From: Mucilaginibacter kameinonensis
GTDB lineage: Bacteria; Bacteroidota; Bacteroidia; Sphingobacteriales; Sphingobacteriaceae
Length of the DNA: 64,000 nucleotides
Assembly (NCBI RefSeq): GCF_003675385.1
Contig: NZ_RCWZ01000005.1
Span: 558,001 to 622,000, forward strand
Direction: 5' to 3'
The notes under the pieces are model-generated. The model worked only from the letters and a program-made list of their open reading frames with translations. It had not been told where the DNA came from and searched no databases. Shown here in pieces: positions 24,808 through 34,824 of this stretch. The position numbers and the translations under genes were made by a program. Position 1 is the stretch's first letter. Each line of letters begins with the position of its first letter.

Positions 24808-25173
24808 ATGGGAACGATAAATATTAACGGTAAGATGCAGGAAGCGACCTGCCCACAGGAGCGAATCGCCATGCTGGATACATTTGAGGCTTTAGGTGGT
24901 AAATGGAAACTGCCGATTTTGCGTTACCTGAGCAACCGGCCTGATGAGCAAAATACGTTTAAGAAAATGCAACGGGAATTGGGCGCCATATCTGCCAAAG
25001 TGCTGACGCAGGAATTAAAGGAACTGGAAACCAACCAGCTGATCACCCGCACTGTCCTGCCGACTAAACCGGTCATGGTAGCCTATCAGGTTACGCAGCA
25101 TGGGCTGACCGTTATTCCGCTGACTGACCAGATCGTACAATGGGGACTCAACCACCGCACAGAACTACGTTAG
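24808..25173 (+). CDS. HxlR family transcriptional regulator
   Basis: 121-residue winged-helix repressor or activator. The family core is visible as LGGKWKLPILRYLSNRPDEQ, then FKKMQRELGAISAKVLTQEL and KELETNQLITRTV. Members respond to reactive electrophiles or redox stress. It lies divergently, 76 bp from the start of the oxidoreductase-cupin operon, and is the natural candidate for its regulator. Confidence 0.88.
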   Translation: MGTININGKMQEATCPQERIAMLDTFEALGGKWKLPILRYLSNRPDEQNTFKKMQRELGAISAKVLTQELKELETNQLITRTVLPTKPVMVAYQVTQHGLTVIPLTDQIVQWGLNHRTELR

Positions 25174-25316
25174 CTGGTGCTGAGGATAAAAGCTAAAAAC
25201 GCGTCGCCGTTTAACCTGCTTTAGTCACGAATGCACATGACACAGTTTATTTTACAGACAGTATTCCCAGTAATTTTCATGAAAGATCTTATCGCGCCAT
25301 TTCGTCGAATCACCTT

Positions 25317-25520
25317 TCAATAATCAGATGAACTGCCCGGCGTATTGACAGGCATTTGCAAGTTCCCAGCCTGCTGGATCGTTGGCGCGACATCAACATT
25401 CTGGAACATCTTACTCACAACCGCCCCCTTGAAAAGTTCAGGACACCTGGCAAGAAACGGCACCTTGGTCGACTCCTCATAAAAATGGCGTTTGTCGATC
25501 AAGTCATGATTGCCAAAAAC
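25317..25520 (-). pseudogene. sulfatase, internal fragment
   Basis: The frame FGNHDLIDKRHFYEES, then VPFLARCPELFKG and VVSKMFQNVDVAPTI, matches the part of S1-family sulfatases after the substrate-binding His/Lys region (NHDLIDKR). About 65 residues are left. The catalytic Cys motif, the N-terminal metal ligands and the rest are absent. The flanking bases (25174-25316 and 25521-25644) show no other gene. Confidence 0.65.
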
Positions 25521-25644
25521 TGGGCTGAATCAATAATCAATTTGAGGTGCAATTCAATATGATAATCACCCTTAGTCTACTTAGTCTGCAAAATTTCAAC
25601 CTGCCCGGAATGTCACGGGGTATAAACTAAAATGTTCACTTATA

Positions 25645-26997
25645 TCAATCACGTATATTGTCGTTTGTTCTAATAGCAAGTGGATAATTTTTTTTAATCT
25701 TGTTAAGTACAATGTAAAGTGAGTCGTTTTGATTGTTCTTGCCTTTAAGTATAAACTCGCCTGCTGATAGCTCTATGTAGGTAAACCTAATTATTTCTGC
25801 CATATTGGCCCGGTTCTTCAAAACAAGCACCTGTTTAACAGTATCTGCTTCATACCCATAATACAACCTGCCGATATTTCCATAATATTCGGTTGTTCGG
25901 CTCTTATTATCGGTTCGCAATCTGAATGGCTTCAAACTGCCTATACTGATGGTATTAAACTTTTCAAACACCACATTTTGCCAACGTACGGTATCATCCG
26001 GGGCATATGGTAAAGCCTTATTATTTATTTTGAACTGGCTTACGTTATAAAAACCGGTAAATTTCTTAATCCCATCATCCAAAGGCAATTTAAAGGTTTT
26101 GCCTGCTGCATATAACTGCCCGTAATGATAGCCGCGATAAAACAGGAACAGGAATATAAATACAGCTTTAAACCCACCCCGTGCAACTCTTTTCCATTGC
26201 TTATTGAACTCAGGCGGTTGTATATAACTGACTATCGCCTGTTGGTGCCTAATCAGGATACTATAAAAACTATCAGCGTCTTTAACCAGCAGCGTAATAG
26301 AAAGGAACAATAAATGAAGGCTCGCCAGTTCAACTCCTGCATCATAGCCGATGTTTACAAACCAGATCGGCAGCAAAATAGCTATCATCATCAACGAACC
26401 TAATGTGGCAGTACGCCGAAATAGGATTAACACAGTTGCAACAAGTTCAAATACTCCGGCAAACACCTCAAAAAAAGGAGACACACCGGTAGTAAGCCAA
26501 TAAAGTTTACCCGGAGTAAAATCGCCGAGGTTGGTATTTAACTGACTGAGGGTTGGGAACGGCATTTGCACCGGGAATACTTTAGCAATTGCAAACCATG
26601 ACATTCGTAGCGCAATCTGGTATCTCACCAAAATAAAAAACAAGTTATAAAGACGATCATCAACACTATTTTGAGCTAATGCGTTCCGGTCTTTATTAAC
26701 CTGCTTTTCTACCAATGCCCATATAATCCCAATAACCAGGCATACCAGTAAAGTAATTAGCCAGCCTTCATAATTTTTACCGCCCTGGCTACTAAAAAAC
26801 CAGGGATTATTCTGGCTGATTACATCAAGCCACCGGTAAGGGTATCCTTTAACTGAAAAGCCTGCATCAAAATCCTGCTGATAAAACGCGGGAACAAATG
26901 GTATTACTGTAGTAGCAGCATATACAATGCCCGATCTTAATAGTATTTTTTGCAATAGTCCGGAAGCGGGGCCTGTATAATTTGAGGGATGCGCCAT
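25645..26997 (-). CDS. DoxX/HTTM-like integral membrane protein
   Basis: 450-residue protein with perhaps 8-9 hydrophobic segments in the first 300 residues, then a soluble C-terminal domain of about 150 residues. The pattern RYQIALRMSWFAIAKVFPVQ followed by FEVFAGVFELVATVLILFRR resembles DoxX-like terminal-oxidase-associated membrane proteins. I cannot name its substrate. It follows the superoxide dismutase gene by 1 bp, so the two are one transcript, pointing to a redox or electron-transfer role. Confidence 0.6.
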   Translation of the reverse strand: MAHPSNYTGPASGLLQKILLRSGIVYAATTVIPFVPAFYQQDFDAGFSVKGYPYRWLDVISQNNPWFFSSQGGKNYEGWLITLLVCLVIGIIWALVEKQVNKDRNALAQNSVDDRLYNLFFILVRYQIALRMSWFAIAKVFPVQMPFPTLSQLNTNLGDFTPGKLYWLTTGVSPFFEVFAGVFELVATVLILFRRTATLGSLMMIAILLPIWFVNIGYDAGVELASLHLLFLSITLLVKDADSFYSILIRHQQAIVSYIQPPEFNKQWKRVARGGFKAVFIFLFLFYRGYHYGQLYAAGKTFKLPLDDGIKKFTGFYNVSQFKINNKALPYAPDDTVRWQNVVFEKFNTISIGSLKPFRLRTDNKSRTTEYYGNIGRLYYGYEADTVKQVLVLKNRANMAEIIRFTYIELSAGEFILKGKNNQNDSLYIVLNKIKKNYPLAIRTNDNIRD

Positions 26998-26998
26998 A

Positions 26999-27739
26999 TC
27001 AGGATAATCTTTTGTTTACAGCATTCCAGTTTACTACATTCCACCAACCGGCAACATATTCGTTTCGCCGGTTTTGATATTTGAGATAATAGGCATGCTC
27101 CCAAACATCCAAAGCCAGCAGCGGTGCACCTTTTACTGCTGCGTTGTCAAACAGTGGATTATCCTGGTTGGCGGTTGAAGCAATTACCAACTTACCGTTT
27201 TGATTGATCAGCCAAACCCAACCCGATCCAAAGCGGCCGAGCGCAGCCTGTGTAAACTGCTCCTTAAATTGATCTACCGAACCAAATGTTGCCGCAATGG
27301 CATCTTTGATCTTCCCGTCCGGGCCTTTAGCATCCGGAGCTAAACCCTCCCAGAAAAAATTATGGTTCCAGGCACCGCCGCCATTGTTACGAGCCTTAGG
27401 CGAAAGCTGTGAGGCATGATCAAAAAACTCTTTTTCCATAGCAAACGTCAACTTTTCGGCAACGATAGCGTCATTTACATTTTTGATGTACGCGGTATGG
27501 TGTTTGGTGTAATGGATCTCATTGGTTAATCCGTCTATATGAGGTTCCAAAGCTTTATAATCAAAACCCAGCGGTACCTGGGTGAATTTTAAAACGTCGC
27601 CGGTTTGTAAAGGGAACTCATTTTTTTGGTAAGCAGCCAAGGCTTTATCTGAACTTAGAATCAATGGCCCGGTTAGCGCTACGGCCGCCGTCGCCTTTAG
27701 CGTATTCTCTATAAAATGTCTTCTGCTGTTAGTTTTCAT
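26999..27739 (-). CDS. superoxide dismutase [Mn/Fe], probable Tat export
   Basis: 246 residues: a 36-residue leader with a twin-arginine motif (SRRHFIEN) and hydrophobic stretch, then a complete Fe/Mn superoxide dismutase. Metal ligands are H76, H126, D211 and H215 (DVWEHAYYLKY). Export of folded, metal-loaded SOD through Tat would place it in the periplasm, where it removes superoxide; that is an inference from the leader. It belongs to the same minus-strand cluster as the peroxidase and TlpA genes. Confidence 0.9.
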   Translation of the reverse strand: MKTNSRRHFIENTLKATAAVALTGPLILSSDKALAAYQKNEFPLQTGDVLKFTQVPLGFDYKALEPHIDGLTNEIHYTKHHTAYIKNVNDAIVAEKLTFAMEKEFFDHASQLSPKARNNGGGAWNHNFFWEGLAPDAKGPDGKIKDAIAATFGSVDQFKEQFTQAALGRFGSGWVWLINQNGKLVIASTANQDNPLFDNAAVKGAPLLALDVWEHAYYLKYQNRRNEYVAGWWNVVNWNAVNKRLS

Positions 27740-27837
27740 AATATATTATTTGATGATTATCAAAGAAGCTGCCCGACATCAAAGCCGGGACAGCTTGCTG
27801 GCACAACTTATTCCACCATGCTGTGCTTTGTCTTAAT

Positions 27838-28680
27838 TTAGTTATGTGTAAGTATAGTTGCCCCTATAGCCGATGAGCCGGGCGTGCCGTTGATATAAAT
27901 GGTATAGATCTTGCCGGCAGTAAGCGTTACATCTTTTAATTTATCATTAGCGATATTAACTGCCGTATGATCTGAAGTTTGTGTAACCGAGAAATTAACT
28001 ATACCGGCATCAACCGTAGCAAACGGCCCTAACGACCATGTGCTCAAACCCGTCCCAGACAACACCGAGCCTCCTGCCCTGCCGTAAGCTGTATTGGTAA
28101 AAAGCGCGGTTTGACCGGCAATACCAAAATCGACATTAGAGGTACCCGGCGCAAGGTTTACAAACCTGACCTTGGCTTTACCTGCAGCAGGCGCGCTTAG
28201 ATCGTCGTAAAAAAGGATCAGTGAATCGGCCGTAGCCTTGTTGTTTTTTACAGCGAATACCGTATGATAATAATTAGCTATCGGACCATTAGGGCCTCCG
28301 GTTGATGTAAAGGTGGCGCTGTTACCAAATTGCCTTGAGGCTTTGTAGGATGTATTGGTTCCTTCGGTAAAATTGATCTGTACGTCGCCAAACTGGGTAT
28401 CGATGTAATCGCTTTTAGTATTGATAGCCAAAGCTGTTTTGGTTACCTGCGTAGTGTACACCCAAAACTGTATACCGGTATTTACCGGGCGGGCGTTTAC
28501 AAAGCTGATGTGCGCGGCGAGGGCGGGTCTGTCGGCCGCGTTAATATCTAAATAATCTGTCTTTTTGCAGGATGAGGCAAAAAGCATAGTGATCGCGGCA
28601 AGTATCGATAGCCTTGCTGATCTTGAAAACTTTGCCGTTTTCAAATTTTGTTTATATATGGATTTCAAAATACTTTTCAT
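27838..28680 (-). CDS. DUF4397 domain lipoprotein
   Basis: 280-residue envelope protein. After a basic N-terminus and hydrophobic stretch, ASSCKKTDYLDIN supplies a lipobox-like Cys near residue 38. The mature part is the DUF4397 beta-rich domain (AHISFVNARPVNTGIQFWV, KVRFVNLAPGTSNVDFGIAG). Such proteins are usually anchored in the outer membrane. The gene starts 10 bp after the TonB-dependent receptor gene, so they are probably cotranscribed and may work together. Confidence 0.82.
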   Translation of the reverse strand: MKSILKSIYKQNLKTAKFSRSARLSILAAITMLFASSCKKTDYLDINAADRPALAAHISFVNARPVNTGIQFWVYTTQVTKTALAINTKSDYIDTQFGDVQINFTEGTNTSYKASRQFGNSATFTSTGGPNGPIANYYHTVFAVKNNKATADSLILFYDDLSAPAAGKAKVRFVNLAPGTSNVDFGIAGQTALFTNTAYGRAGGSVLSGTGLSTWSLGPFATVDAGIVNFSVTQTSDHTAVNIANDKLKDVTLTAGKIYTIYINGTPGSSAIGATILTHN

Positions 28681-28690
28681 GATTAAGCAA

Positions 28691-31459
28691 TTATAAATGA
28701 GCTGATAGTTTGATAAACGGCTGGATACCGGCGCTGCCGTTCTGGATACCTACAACCGTAGGATTGCGTAAACCGGCAATGGATGGGTCCGTATAATCAC
28801 CCAAAACGTTAAATACGTTATTAACACCTGCTGTACCCTGGATACGGCTGGTAAACTTATACCCGACCGACAGGTCGGTTACCCAGATGGGTTTCAGGTT
28901 TTGATAAAAGTAAACCGGGTTAAGCGGATCTGAGGCGCTAAGCAGCGTTGCCGTAGTTACCTTGCCGAAGTATACCGTACGGGCAAGGAAAGTGAATTTA
29001 TCTAAACTGTAAATGCCCTGCAGATTTACTTTCTGCGCTGGGATATTGGTGGTTACCCTCGCCCTTTCGCCGGGGCTCAGGATCACGTTTTTATATTTTT
29101 CAAGACCTTTAGGTGTATTAACTTTGGTCACCTCATTTTTTTCGAAGTTGCCGCCAAACAGGAAGTTGATATTCCCCCTGTCCAATAGCAGTTTGTAGCT
29201 GCCTGTAAACTCGATGCCTTTTGTGCGGGTACTGAATTCATTGTAAAAAAAGTTGGCCTGGGCAGCACCGGTTTGCTGGAACAAATTTTTAACATCCGTA
29301 GGCAGATTGGTGTCTGTCGCCGTAAAGTTGCCTGTGTTGCCTACCCTGTTATCAATATTGATCAGGTACGCGTCAACAGTTAATTCCACATTGCTGCCCG
29401 GGGCCGAAGTTAAGCCCAAAGTATATCCTTTTGATTTTTCGGGCGATAGTTTCGGGATGCCCAATGCCCTTGCCGCAGCGCTTTGATTGGATGCCGTAAG
29501 GATGTCAACGCCCCTGCCCTGTTGGAAGGTTGTGGACACCGAGGTATAATAAGATTGTGCCAAATCCGGTGCCCGGAAACCTGTATTTGCCGATCCTCTG
29601 ATACTTAACCATCTGGCGAAACTGTAGCGGGTAGCCGCTTTCCAGGTAAACACATTACCAAAATCCGAAAAATACTCGGCACGGCCGGCACCGGAAACAA
29701 GCCACTGCTTAGTAACATTCAATTCCACATCAGCATAACCTGCAGTTACCGAACGGCTAACGTTAACCGCATTCTCCGGCCTGAAACCCAAATGGATCTG
29801 CGAGCCAGCCGAAAGACCATTCAGGGATGTTACACCCGCATTGGATAGGTATGGTATCCCGCCTGCGGTTGTGTCGATATCAACAATGGTACGCTGATCA
29901 GCTTTTGAATAAGAAGCTTCCTCTCCCGCAATAATCTGAAAACCTTCGACCCGATGCTGGGCGCCAAAAGCTACGTTTAATCCTTTTAATACCTTGTCAA
30001 AATAGCGGGTAAAATCAAGCGCTGTTGTGTTTTGACTGGCATTGTAACTACCCGCATCAAAACTGGTTGGGCTTTTTAAACCAAGACTGGCATTAAGCGA
30101 ATTATCAACCCGGTTACCGAATATATTTTTTCCGTACACGTTTGAGAAATCTACATTCCAGTCGCCAACTTTACCCCTGATTCCTACGGCTATCGATTCA
30201 TCAACTATATTATTTTCCATTGCCGGTAAAAAACCATCAGGATAAATGAAGTTATTGTTACGTGATGTCCAGCCGGGTAATCGGTAGGTAGCCGTAAATT
30301 GTGAATTACGGCTGCTGATACCGCCAAAAGCATACAGTTCGGCAGAATTTTTTAAGGGTAAACCGGCGTTGAAAAACAGCAAGGCATCCTGACCGGCATT
30401 GGAACCACTTGCGCGCTGATCAAAAAAATGACGGTCGATGCCACGACTTGCTAAAATAGCGTCGTCAATATCTTTGGTGTATATTGCATCATAACCACGT
30501 GTGTTTGCACCACCACCATAAATGGGGCCATTATATAAGCCTGCATCTTTTCGGCCAGCCGGTAAAGAAATGGCTTGTGTAGCGTATTCGGTGGTCACAT
30601 TTACGTAACCGCCATTGTTTCCTATACCAACGCCGTAATTAGCACTGGTACGGGTAACCGCTCCATCTCCACGACGGCGTACACTTCCAGAAGTATTAAC
30701 CGCAAAATCGTCCGTTTTTTTCTTTAGTACGATATTGATCACCCCAGCGATAGCATCCGAACCATATTGAGCCGCGGCACCGTCCCTCAAAATTTCTATC
30801 CGGTCGATAGCACCTGTAGGAATAGCGTTGAGATCATAACCGGTTGATCCGTTACCCAAACCGCCGTAATTAACGTTGGAGCTTTTATGCCTGCGTTTTC
30901 CGTTCACCAACACCAAAACCTGGTCGGGCCCCAAGCCCCGGAGTTGGGCCAGGCTTAATGCCGAACCGGCATCACCTGCATTACTGCCATTAACCGAGTG
31001 GAAAGATGGCGAAATGTATTGGAGTATCTGGGTTACGCTAACCTGCGGGGCGGATTCCAATAGCGGCTTAACATCAATAACATCCACCGCTACCGGCGAG
31101 TTGAGCTTGGTGCGATTGGCATTGCGCGATCCAACAATCTGCACTTCATTCAGCGCGTTATTTTTTGATGGCTTCAAGCTGATCTGAAATTGCTTGATAC
31201 CGTCAATTTCCACTTCCTGGCTTTCAAAACCTACAAACGAAAACACCAGGTATTTACCGTTACGGATCACGATACTGAAGCTACCATCTGCCTTGGTTAC
31301 TGCACCTTCATTTAATCCTTTTACTGTTACAGATACGCCGGGCAATGGCGCTTTATCATCGGCAGAGGTTACAACCCCGGTTACCGTTCGTTTTTGTGCA
31401 TATGCGTTGTGCCCCACAATAAGGGCGAAGAACATAAGCAAGAGTACAATTTTCTTCAT
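28691..31459 (-). CDS. TonB-dependent receptor with CarboxypepD_reg-like domain
   Basis: About 922-residue outer-membrane transporter with a signal peptide ending NAYAQ. Residues about 25-105 are a carboxypeptidase-regulatory-like domain (TGVVTSADDKAPLPGVSVTV), followed by the plug (LNAIPTGAIDRIEILRDGAA is classic) and a 22-strand barrel. There is no SusD partner, so the cargo may be a metal, cofactor or small ligand, not a glycan. I use the ATG at 31459; the longer frame adds seven residues without a reason. DUF4397 follows directly. Confidence 0.92.
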   Translation of the reverse strand: MKKIVLLLMFFALIVGHNAYAQKRTVTGVVTSADDKAPLPGVSVTVKGLNEGAVTKADGSFSIVIRNGKYLVFSFVGFESQEVEIDGIKQFQISLKPSKNNALNEVQIVGSRNANRTKLNSPVAVDVIDVKPLLESAPQVSVTQILQYISPSFHSVNGSNAGDAGSALSLAQLRGLGPDQVLVLVNGKRRHKSSNVNYGGLGNGSTGYDLNAIPTGAIDRIEILRDGAAAQYGSDAIAGVINIVLKKKTDDFAVNTSGSVRRRGDGAVTRTSANYGVGIGNNGGYVNVTTEYATQAISLPAGRKDAGLYNGPIYGGGANTRGYDAIYTKDIDDAILASRGIDRHFFDQRASGSNAGQDALLFFNAGLPLKNSAELYAFGGISSRNSQFTATYRLPGWTSRNNNFIYPDGFLPAMENNIVDESIAVGIRGKVGDWNVDFSNVYGKNIFGNRVDNSLNASLGLKSPTSFDAGSYNASQNTTALDFTRYFDKVLKGLNVAFGAQHRVEGFQIIAGEEASYSKADQRTIVDIDTTAGGIPYLSNAGVTSLNGLSAGSQIHLGFRPENAVNVSRSVTAGYADVELNVTKQWLVSGAGRAEYFSDFGNVFTWKAATRYSFARWLSIRGSANTGFRAPDLAQSYYTSVSTTFQQGRGVDILTASNQSAAARALGIPKLSPEKSKGYTLGLTSAPGSNVELTVDAYLINIDNRVGNTGNFTATDTNLPTDVKNLFQQTGAAQANFFYNEFSTRTKGIEFTGSYKLLLDRGNINFLFGGNFEKNEVTKVNTPKGLEKYKNVILSPGERARVTTNIPAQKVNLQGIYSLDKFTFLARTVYFGKVTTATLLSASDPLNPVYFYQNLKPIWVTDLSVGYKFTSRIQGTAGVNNVFNVLGDYTDPSIAGLRNPTVVGIQNGSAGIQPFIKLSAHL

Positions 31460-31563
31460 GTTACAATAGTTCTGGGGCAAAGCGGTGGCTACGGCAGGGC
31501 AAAAACTGACCTGCCGGCAAATGTTTGCCCGGTTGTTTTAATTAATTATTTTATTGGGGTATG

Positions 31564-32526
31564 TTAATTTGAGGCTAATTTCTGCTTGAAACGATCATCG
31601 GTGAGGGATTTTAAAAACTCCACGATATCATCAATTTCCGCATTGGTAAGGTTAAGCGGCTTATCAAGCGCCAAATCACGATTAATACCATCTTTAACCA
31701 CTAACGATGGATTGTTATAGTATTCAACCACTTCCTTGAGAGTTTTAAATTTACCGTTGTGCATATACGGTGCCGTTAATGCTACATTACGTAAGCCGGG
31801 AATTTTAAATTCACCCTCTTCGGTTTTGCTCTTTGTAATAGCCGAGCGTCCCGGATCGTTCAGGTCTTTACCATTATACAGGCCTATACTTTTAAACCTG
31901 TCGGCCGTAAAATCCTCACCCGAATGGCAATTGTTACAAGCGGCTTTACCAATAAACAATAACCTGCCACGTGCGGCAGATTCTGAAATGGCATGGTCAT
32001 CGCCGTTTACATACCTGTCGTAAGGACTGTTTGATGTTTCAAGCGTGCGTTCAAATGAGGCTATGGCCTTCAACAGATTATCTTTGGTGGGTGCTGATTT
32101 AAATATTTTTTGAAAAGCATCGGCATAAAATTTATTGTCGTTTAATTTTTTTACGGCATCTTCTATCGGAAGCCCCATTTCTGCGGCCGATGTGATGGGG
32201 CCTAAAGCCTGCTCTTCCAACGATGAAGCCCGGCCATCCCAAAAAAGATGCGGCCTGCCCGAAAGGTTGGTCAACCCCGGCGAGTTACGCGCAGTGAGCT
32301 GACCTTTTATTCCCTTACTAAACACGGCAGTATCGGCAAAAGCAAATGCTGGTTTATGGCATGAGGCGCAACTGATGGTGTTATCACCCGATAATATGGG
32401 GTCAAAAAATAATTTTTCGCCCAGTTGCTCCCTGGTTTGTACATCATCTTTGGAGCCTACAAAACTCATGAAGCCGATCAATACCATGATAGCTCCTAAA
32501 ACCAGTAATATTTTTCCTTTTTTCAT
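31564..32526 (-). CDS. di-heme cytochrome c peroxidase
   Basis: About 320 residues with an N-terminal hydrophobic signal (residues 5-23). Two c-type heme sites are present: C53-x-x-C56-H57 and C197-x-x-C200-H201. NSPGLTNLSGRPHLFWDGR and LRNVALTAPYMHNGKFKTL are typical of MauG/CcpA-type peroxidases. It reduces hydrogen peroxide in the periplasm. It lies upstream of the TonB receptor gene and downstream of YceI on the same strand. Confidence 0.92.
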   Translation of the reverse strand: MKKGKILLVLGAIMVLIGFMSFVGSKDDVQTREQLGEKLFFDPILSGDNTISCASCHKPAFAFADTAVFSKGIKGQLTARNSPGLTNLSGRPHLFWDGRASSLEEQALGPITSAAEMGLPIEDAVKKLNDNKFYADAFQKIFKSAPTKDNLLKAIASFERTLETSNSPYDRYVNGDDHAISESAARGRLLFIGKAACNNCHSGEDFTADRFKSIGLYNGKDLNDPGRSAITKSKTEEGEFKIPGLRNVALTAPYMHNGKFKTLKEVVEYYNNPSLVVKDGINRDLALDKPLNLTNAEIDDIVEFLKSLTDDRFKQKLASN

Positions 32527-32720
32527 ATTGTTCCACATCTAATTAGCTGCTTCGAAGTTCAGCCCATTGCCGGGGTATCCAATTCCCCCGGCTCCGGATC
32601 TGTTCCAACTTTACATGAGCTTTTAAATGCTTTTATTAGTCATGGCTGTGGCCATCCAACCCAAAACGGGTCGGCTTTTATCATCAAAATAAGATTATCT
32701 GTGTCTTGCTTTACAGTTTG

Positions 32721-33389
32721 TTACTGCGCATTAGCGGTAAGGTTAACATTCAGATCAAAATCATCATAGATCACCTTATCGCCCAGGTTTTCAAAAAAGT
32801 TTTTTGATCTGAATTTGATATCATATTTGGTACGGTCAACAGTTATTTTGGCGCTTGCGGAAAGCTTTTTGCCATTAACAGTAACGGTAGCCGGGAAGCT
32901 TACGTCATTAGTGATACCCTTGATGGTTAGTTTGCCTTTAACATCATATTGGTTACCGCTGGTTTTGGTAGCCGAGTTGATGACCAGGTTCGCTTTTGGA
33001 AATTTTTCAGTATTGAAAAAAGTCTCGCTTTTCAAGGTGCTAACCAACTTTTCGTTTTGTGCCTGATCGGTTAAGTCAGCGTCAGTAATGGTATTCAGGT
33101 CGATATCGAAGCTACCGCCTTTAAGCGTGTTGTTTTCTATCGAAAAGTTACCATTGCTGATCTTCACTTCGCCATTATGATCGCCGGTGGCTTTCTTGGC
33201 GGACCAGGTAAGCTTGCTGCTTTCATTATCTACTTTGAAGGATGCTATTTTAATTTTCCTTTTTGTATCGGCAGTTTTGATAATACCTGATTTCCCTTTG
33301 GTAAGTTTAACCGTTTTTATGGCAGGAGATGTGAACGAAGTAAGAGATATAAATGCTGTAAATAATACAGCGCCAGTAAATTTTGTCAT
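32721..33389 (-). CDS. YceI family protein
   Basis: 222-residue secreted lipocalin-like beta-barrel protein that binds isoprenoid-type lipids in family members. The core is visible as SSKLTWSAKKATGDHNGEVK, GGSFDIDLNTITDADL, FNTEKFPKANLVINSA and the C-terminal VDRTKYDIKFRSK. The signal peptide covers about the first 20 residues. It lies in the redox cluster between the di-heme peroxidase and the TlpA pair, and a hairpin precedes it on the minus strand. Confidence 0.9.
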   Translation of the reverse strand: MTKFTGAVLFTAFISLTSFTSPAIKTVKLTKGKSGIIKTADTKRKIKIASFKVDNESSKLTWSAKKATGDHNGEVKISNGNFSIENNTLKGGSFDIDLNTITDADLTDQAQNEKLVSTLKSETFFNTEKFPKANLVINSATKTSGNQYDVKGKLTIKGITNDVSFPATVTVNGKKLSASAKITVDRTKYDIKFRSKNFFENLGDKVIYDDFDLNVNLTANAQ

Positions 33390-33421
33390 GGTGGGTTATC
33401 GTTAATAAGTTGTTTTAATAA

Positions 33422-33451
33422 ACCCGGCAAAGCTTTTACCCTTAGCCGGGT
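33422..33451 (-). terminator. hairpin between TlpA and YceI genes
   Basis: ACCCGGC and GCCGGGT form a 7-bp stem with a 16-nt loop, followed on the minus strand by TTTATT. It could terminate or attenuate readthrough from the TlpA genes into YceI. Confidence 0.6.
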
Positions 33452-33469
33452 CAGGTGTCAGTTTATTGT

Positions 33470-34795
33470 TTATTTTCCTTTTAAGGTTTCGTTATTGCTT
33501 TCAACAATATTTGCATCGTTGGCCGGTGCAGGTTCGGCTATCAGTTCATCAAGCAGTTTATTAAACTTCTTTTCGTAATCCTGGTAATATTTACCGGTAA
33601 CTGTACCGGTATACCCTGTGTAAATCTCCCTTACATCGCCTTTTCTGTCGATGATAATTGTAGTCGGGAATGCTATGAACTTATTCAAAGCGGGCAGTTT
33701 TTGCGATACTAACTTTTTATCGGCCAAGCCACCGAATAAAATATCATACTTGATATCGTACTTTTCCTTCAGCTTGCCCAAAGTATACTGCGCATATTTT
33801 AAACTGTCTTTCTGCTCAAAGCCTATAGCTATCGCCTCAACTCCGCGGTTATGGTTCTTATTAAACCATGGCGAAAGGAACACGGTTTGATCGGTACAGT
33901 TAGGGCACCAGGTACCCACAATCTCTATGATGGTAACCTTACCTTTATACTTGGCATCGCTTAATGAAACCTGGTTACCGTTCAGGTCGGGGAAGGTGAA
34001 ATCCAATTTTTTGTAGCCTTCTTTCAGGTAGGTTAATTTGTACGGATCAGGTAGTTCGGCTTTATCATCCTTTACAGCATCAAACTTGGTGTTATCATAA
34101 ATGCCCTGCCCTATCTCACCACTCAGCGTACCATCCGGATTGATCTTCCCCTTGTAAATTTTAGGACTCGGCCCGGTAAAGCCACTCAGCTCAAATTCAT
34201 CGCCCTGCACGGTGCCTTCCAGTTCACGACTATCGCCGGTTACCTGCATAATTACACCAGTTAATTTATTACCAGTCTGTTTCAGGACAGCTATCTTGTT
34301 AGGTACCTGCTCTTTCGAGTAAACTTTCAGCTCCCATTTACCGGTTAAGTTGGCGGCTGGTGCAATATCCTTACCAGGCTCAACAAAACGGTAGCTTTTG
34401 CCGTATTCGGCGGTGAAGGGTAGTGAATTCCCTCTGAAACCCGGTACCAGGCTGCGGTATTCGCCACTTAAGGTTCCGTCATCTTCTACTTTGGCAACCA
34501 ATGCGGCATCATAGGTATTCATTTTAATAAATACCGAATCTTTGCCTACCTGCTTAACATGAAAGTTATCGCGACGGGTACCATTGATGAGCGTGAAGGT
34601 AGCATGTTCCGCGTCCTTACCTTTCAATTCAAAATTAAAAGGAACTTTTGTTTCGGCTACAGTAAACACGCCGCGCCATACGCCTTCTTTGATAAATTTT
34701 ACCGGCGGATTTTTATCGGCCGCAAACACTGTGCTGCTCAACAGCAACCCTACTGTCAGGCATTTGAATGAAGTAATTAAATTGAGTGTTTTCAT
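33470..34795 (-). CDS. TlpA-family thiol:disulfide oxidoreductase, copy 1
   Basis: 441-residue exported protein with a signal peptide to about residue 25 (VFAAD). An N-terminal beta-rich part (about 30-240) precedes a TlpA/thioredoxin domain with active site W296-C297-P-N-C300. The following GVEAIAIGFEQKD and FIAFPTTIIIDRKGD (cis-Pro loop) are typical. It transfers electrons to envelope disulfides, or reduces a peptide or cytochrome partner. It has a close paralogue 29 bp upstream, with long identical stretches in the thioredoxin half, so the two arose by tandem duplication. Confidence 0.9.
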   Translation of the reverse strand: MKTLNLITSFKCLTVGLLLSSTVFAADKNPPVKFIKEGVWRGVFTVAETKVPFNFELKGKDAEHATFTLINGTRRDNFHVKQVGKDSVFIKMNTYDAALVAKVEDDGTLSGEYRSLVPGFRGNSLPFTAEYGKSYRFVEPGKDIAPAANLTGKWELKVYSKEQVPNKIAVLKQTGNKLTGVIMQVTGDSRELEGTVQGDEFELSGFTGPSPKIYKGKINPDGTLSGEIGQGIYDNTKFDAVKDDKAELPDPYKLTYLKEGYKKLDFTFPDLNGNQVSLSDAKYKGKVTIIEIVGTWCPNCTDQTVFLSPWFNKNHNRGVEAIAIGFEQKDSLKYAQYTLGKLKEKYDIKYDILFGGLADKKLVSQKLPALNKFIAFPTTIIIDRKGDVREIYTGYTGTVTGKYYQDYEKKFNKLLDELIAEPAPANDANIVESNNETLKGK

Positions 34796-34824
34796 TTGAT
34801 AAATTATAGATAGTTAATAGTTGT

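Larger units (their letters stand above)
13577..25640. mobile_element. degraded genomic island at the tmRNA 3' end
   Basis: Starting at the 3' end of ssrA, this stretch contains stubs of a serine recombinase, a contractile-injection tape-measure gene, a LytS/LytTR pair, a sigma factor, an MFS gene and a sulfatase, interspersed with intact genes. Parts, notably 15.4-20.6 kb, look clearly richer in G+C than the flanks. tmRNA genes are well-known integration sites. I could not find a second copy of the tmRNA 3' sequence that would mark the far end, so the right boundary is only an estimate. Confidence 0.4.

Noticed and set aside
32560..32640. GGCTCCGG-like sequence as a second tmRNA attachment site
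   Set aside because: Only a few bases agree with the tmRNA 3' end; the T-arm sequence is missing.
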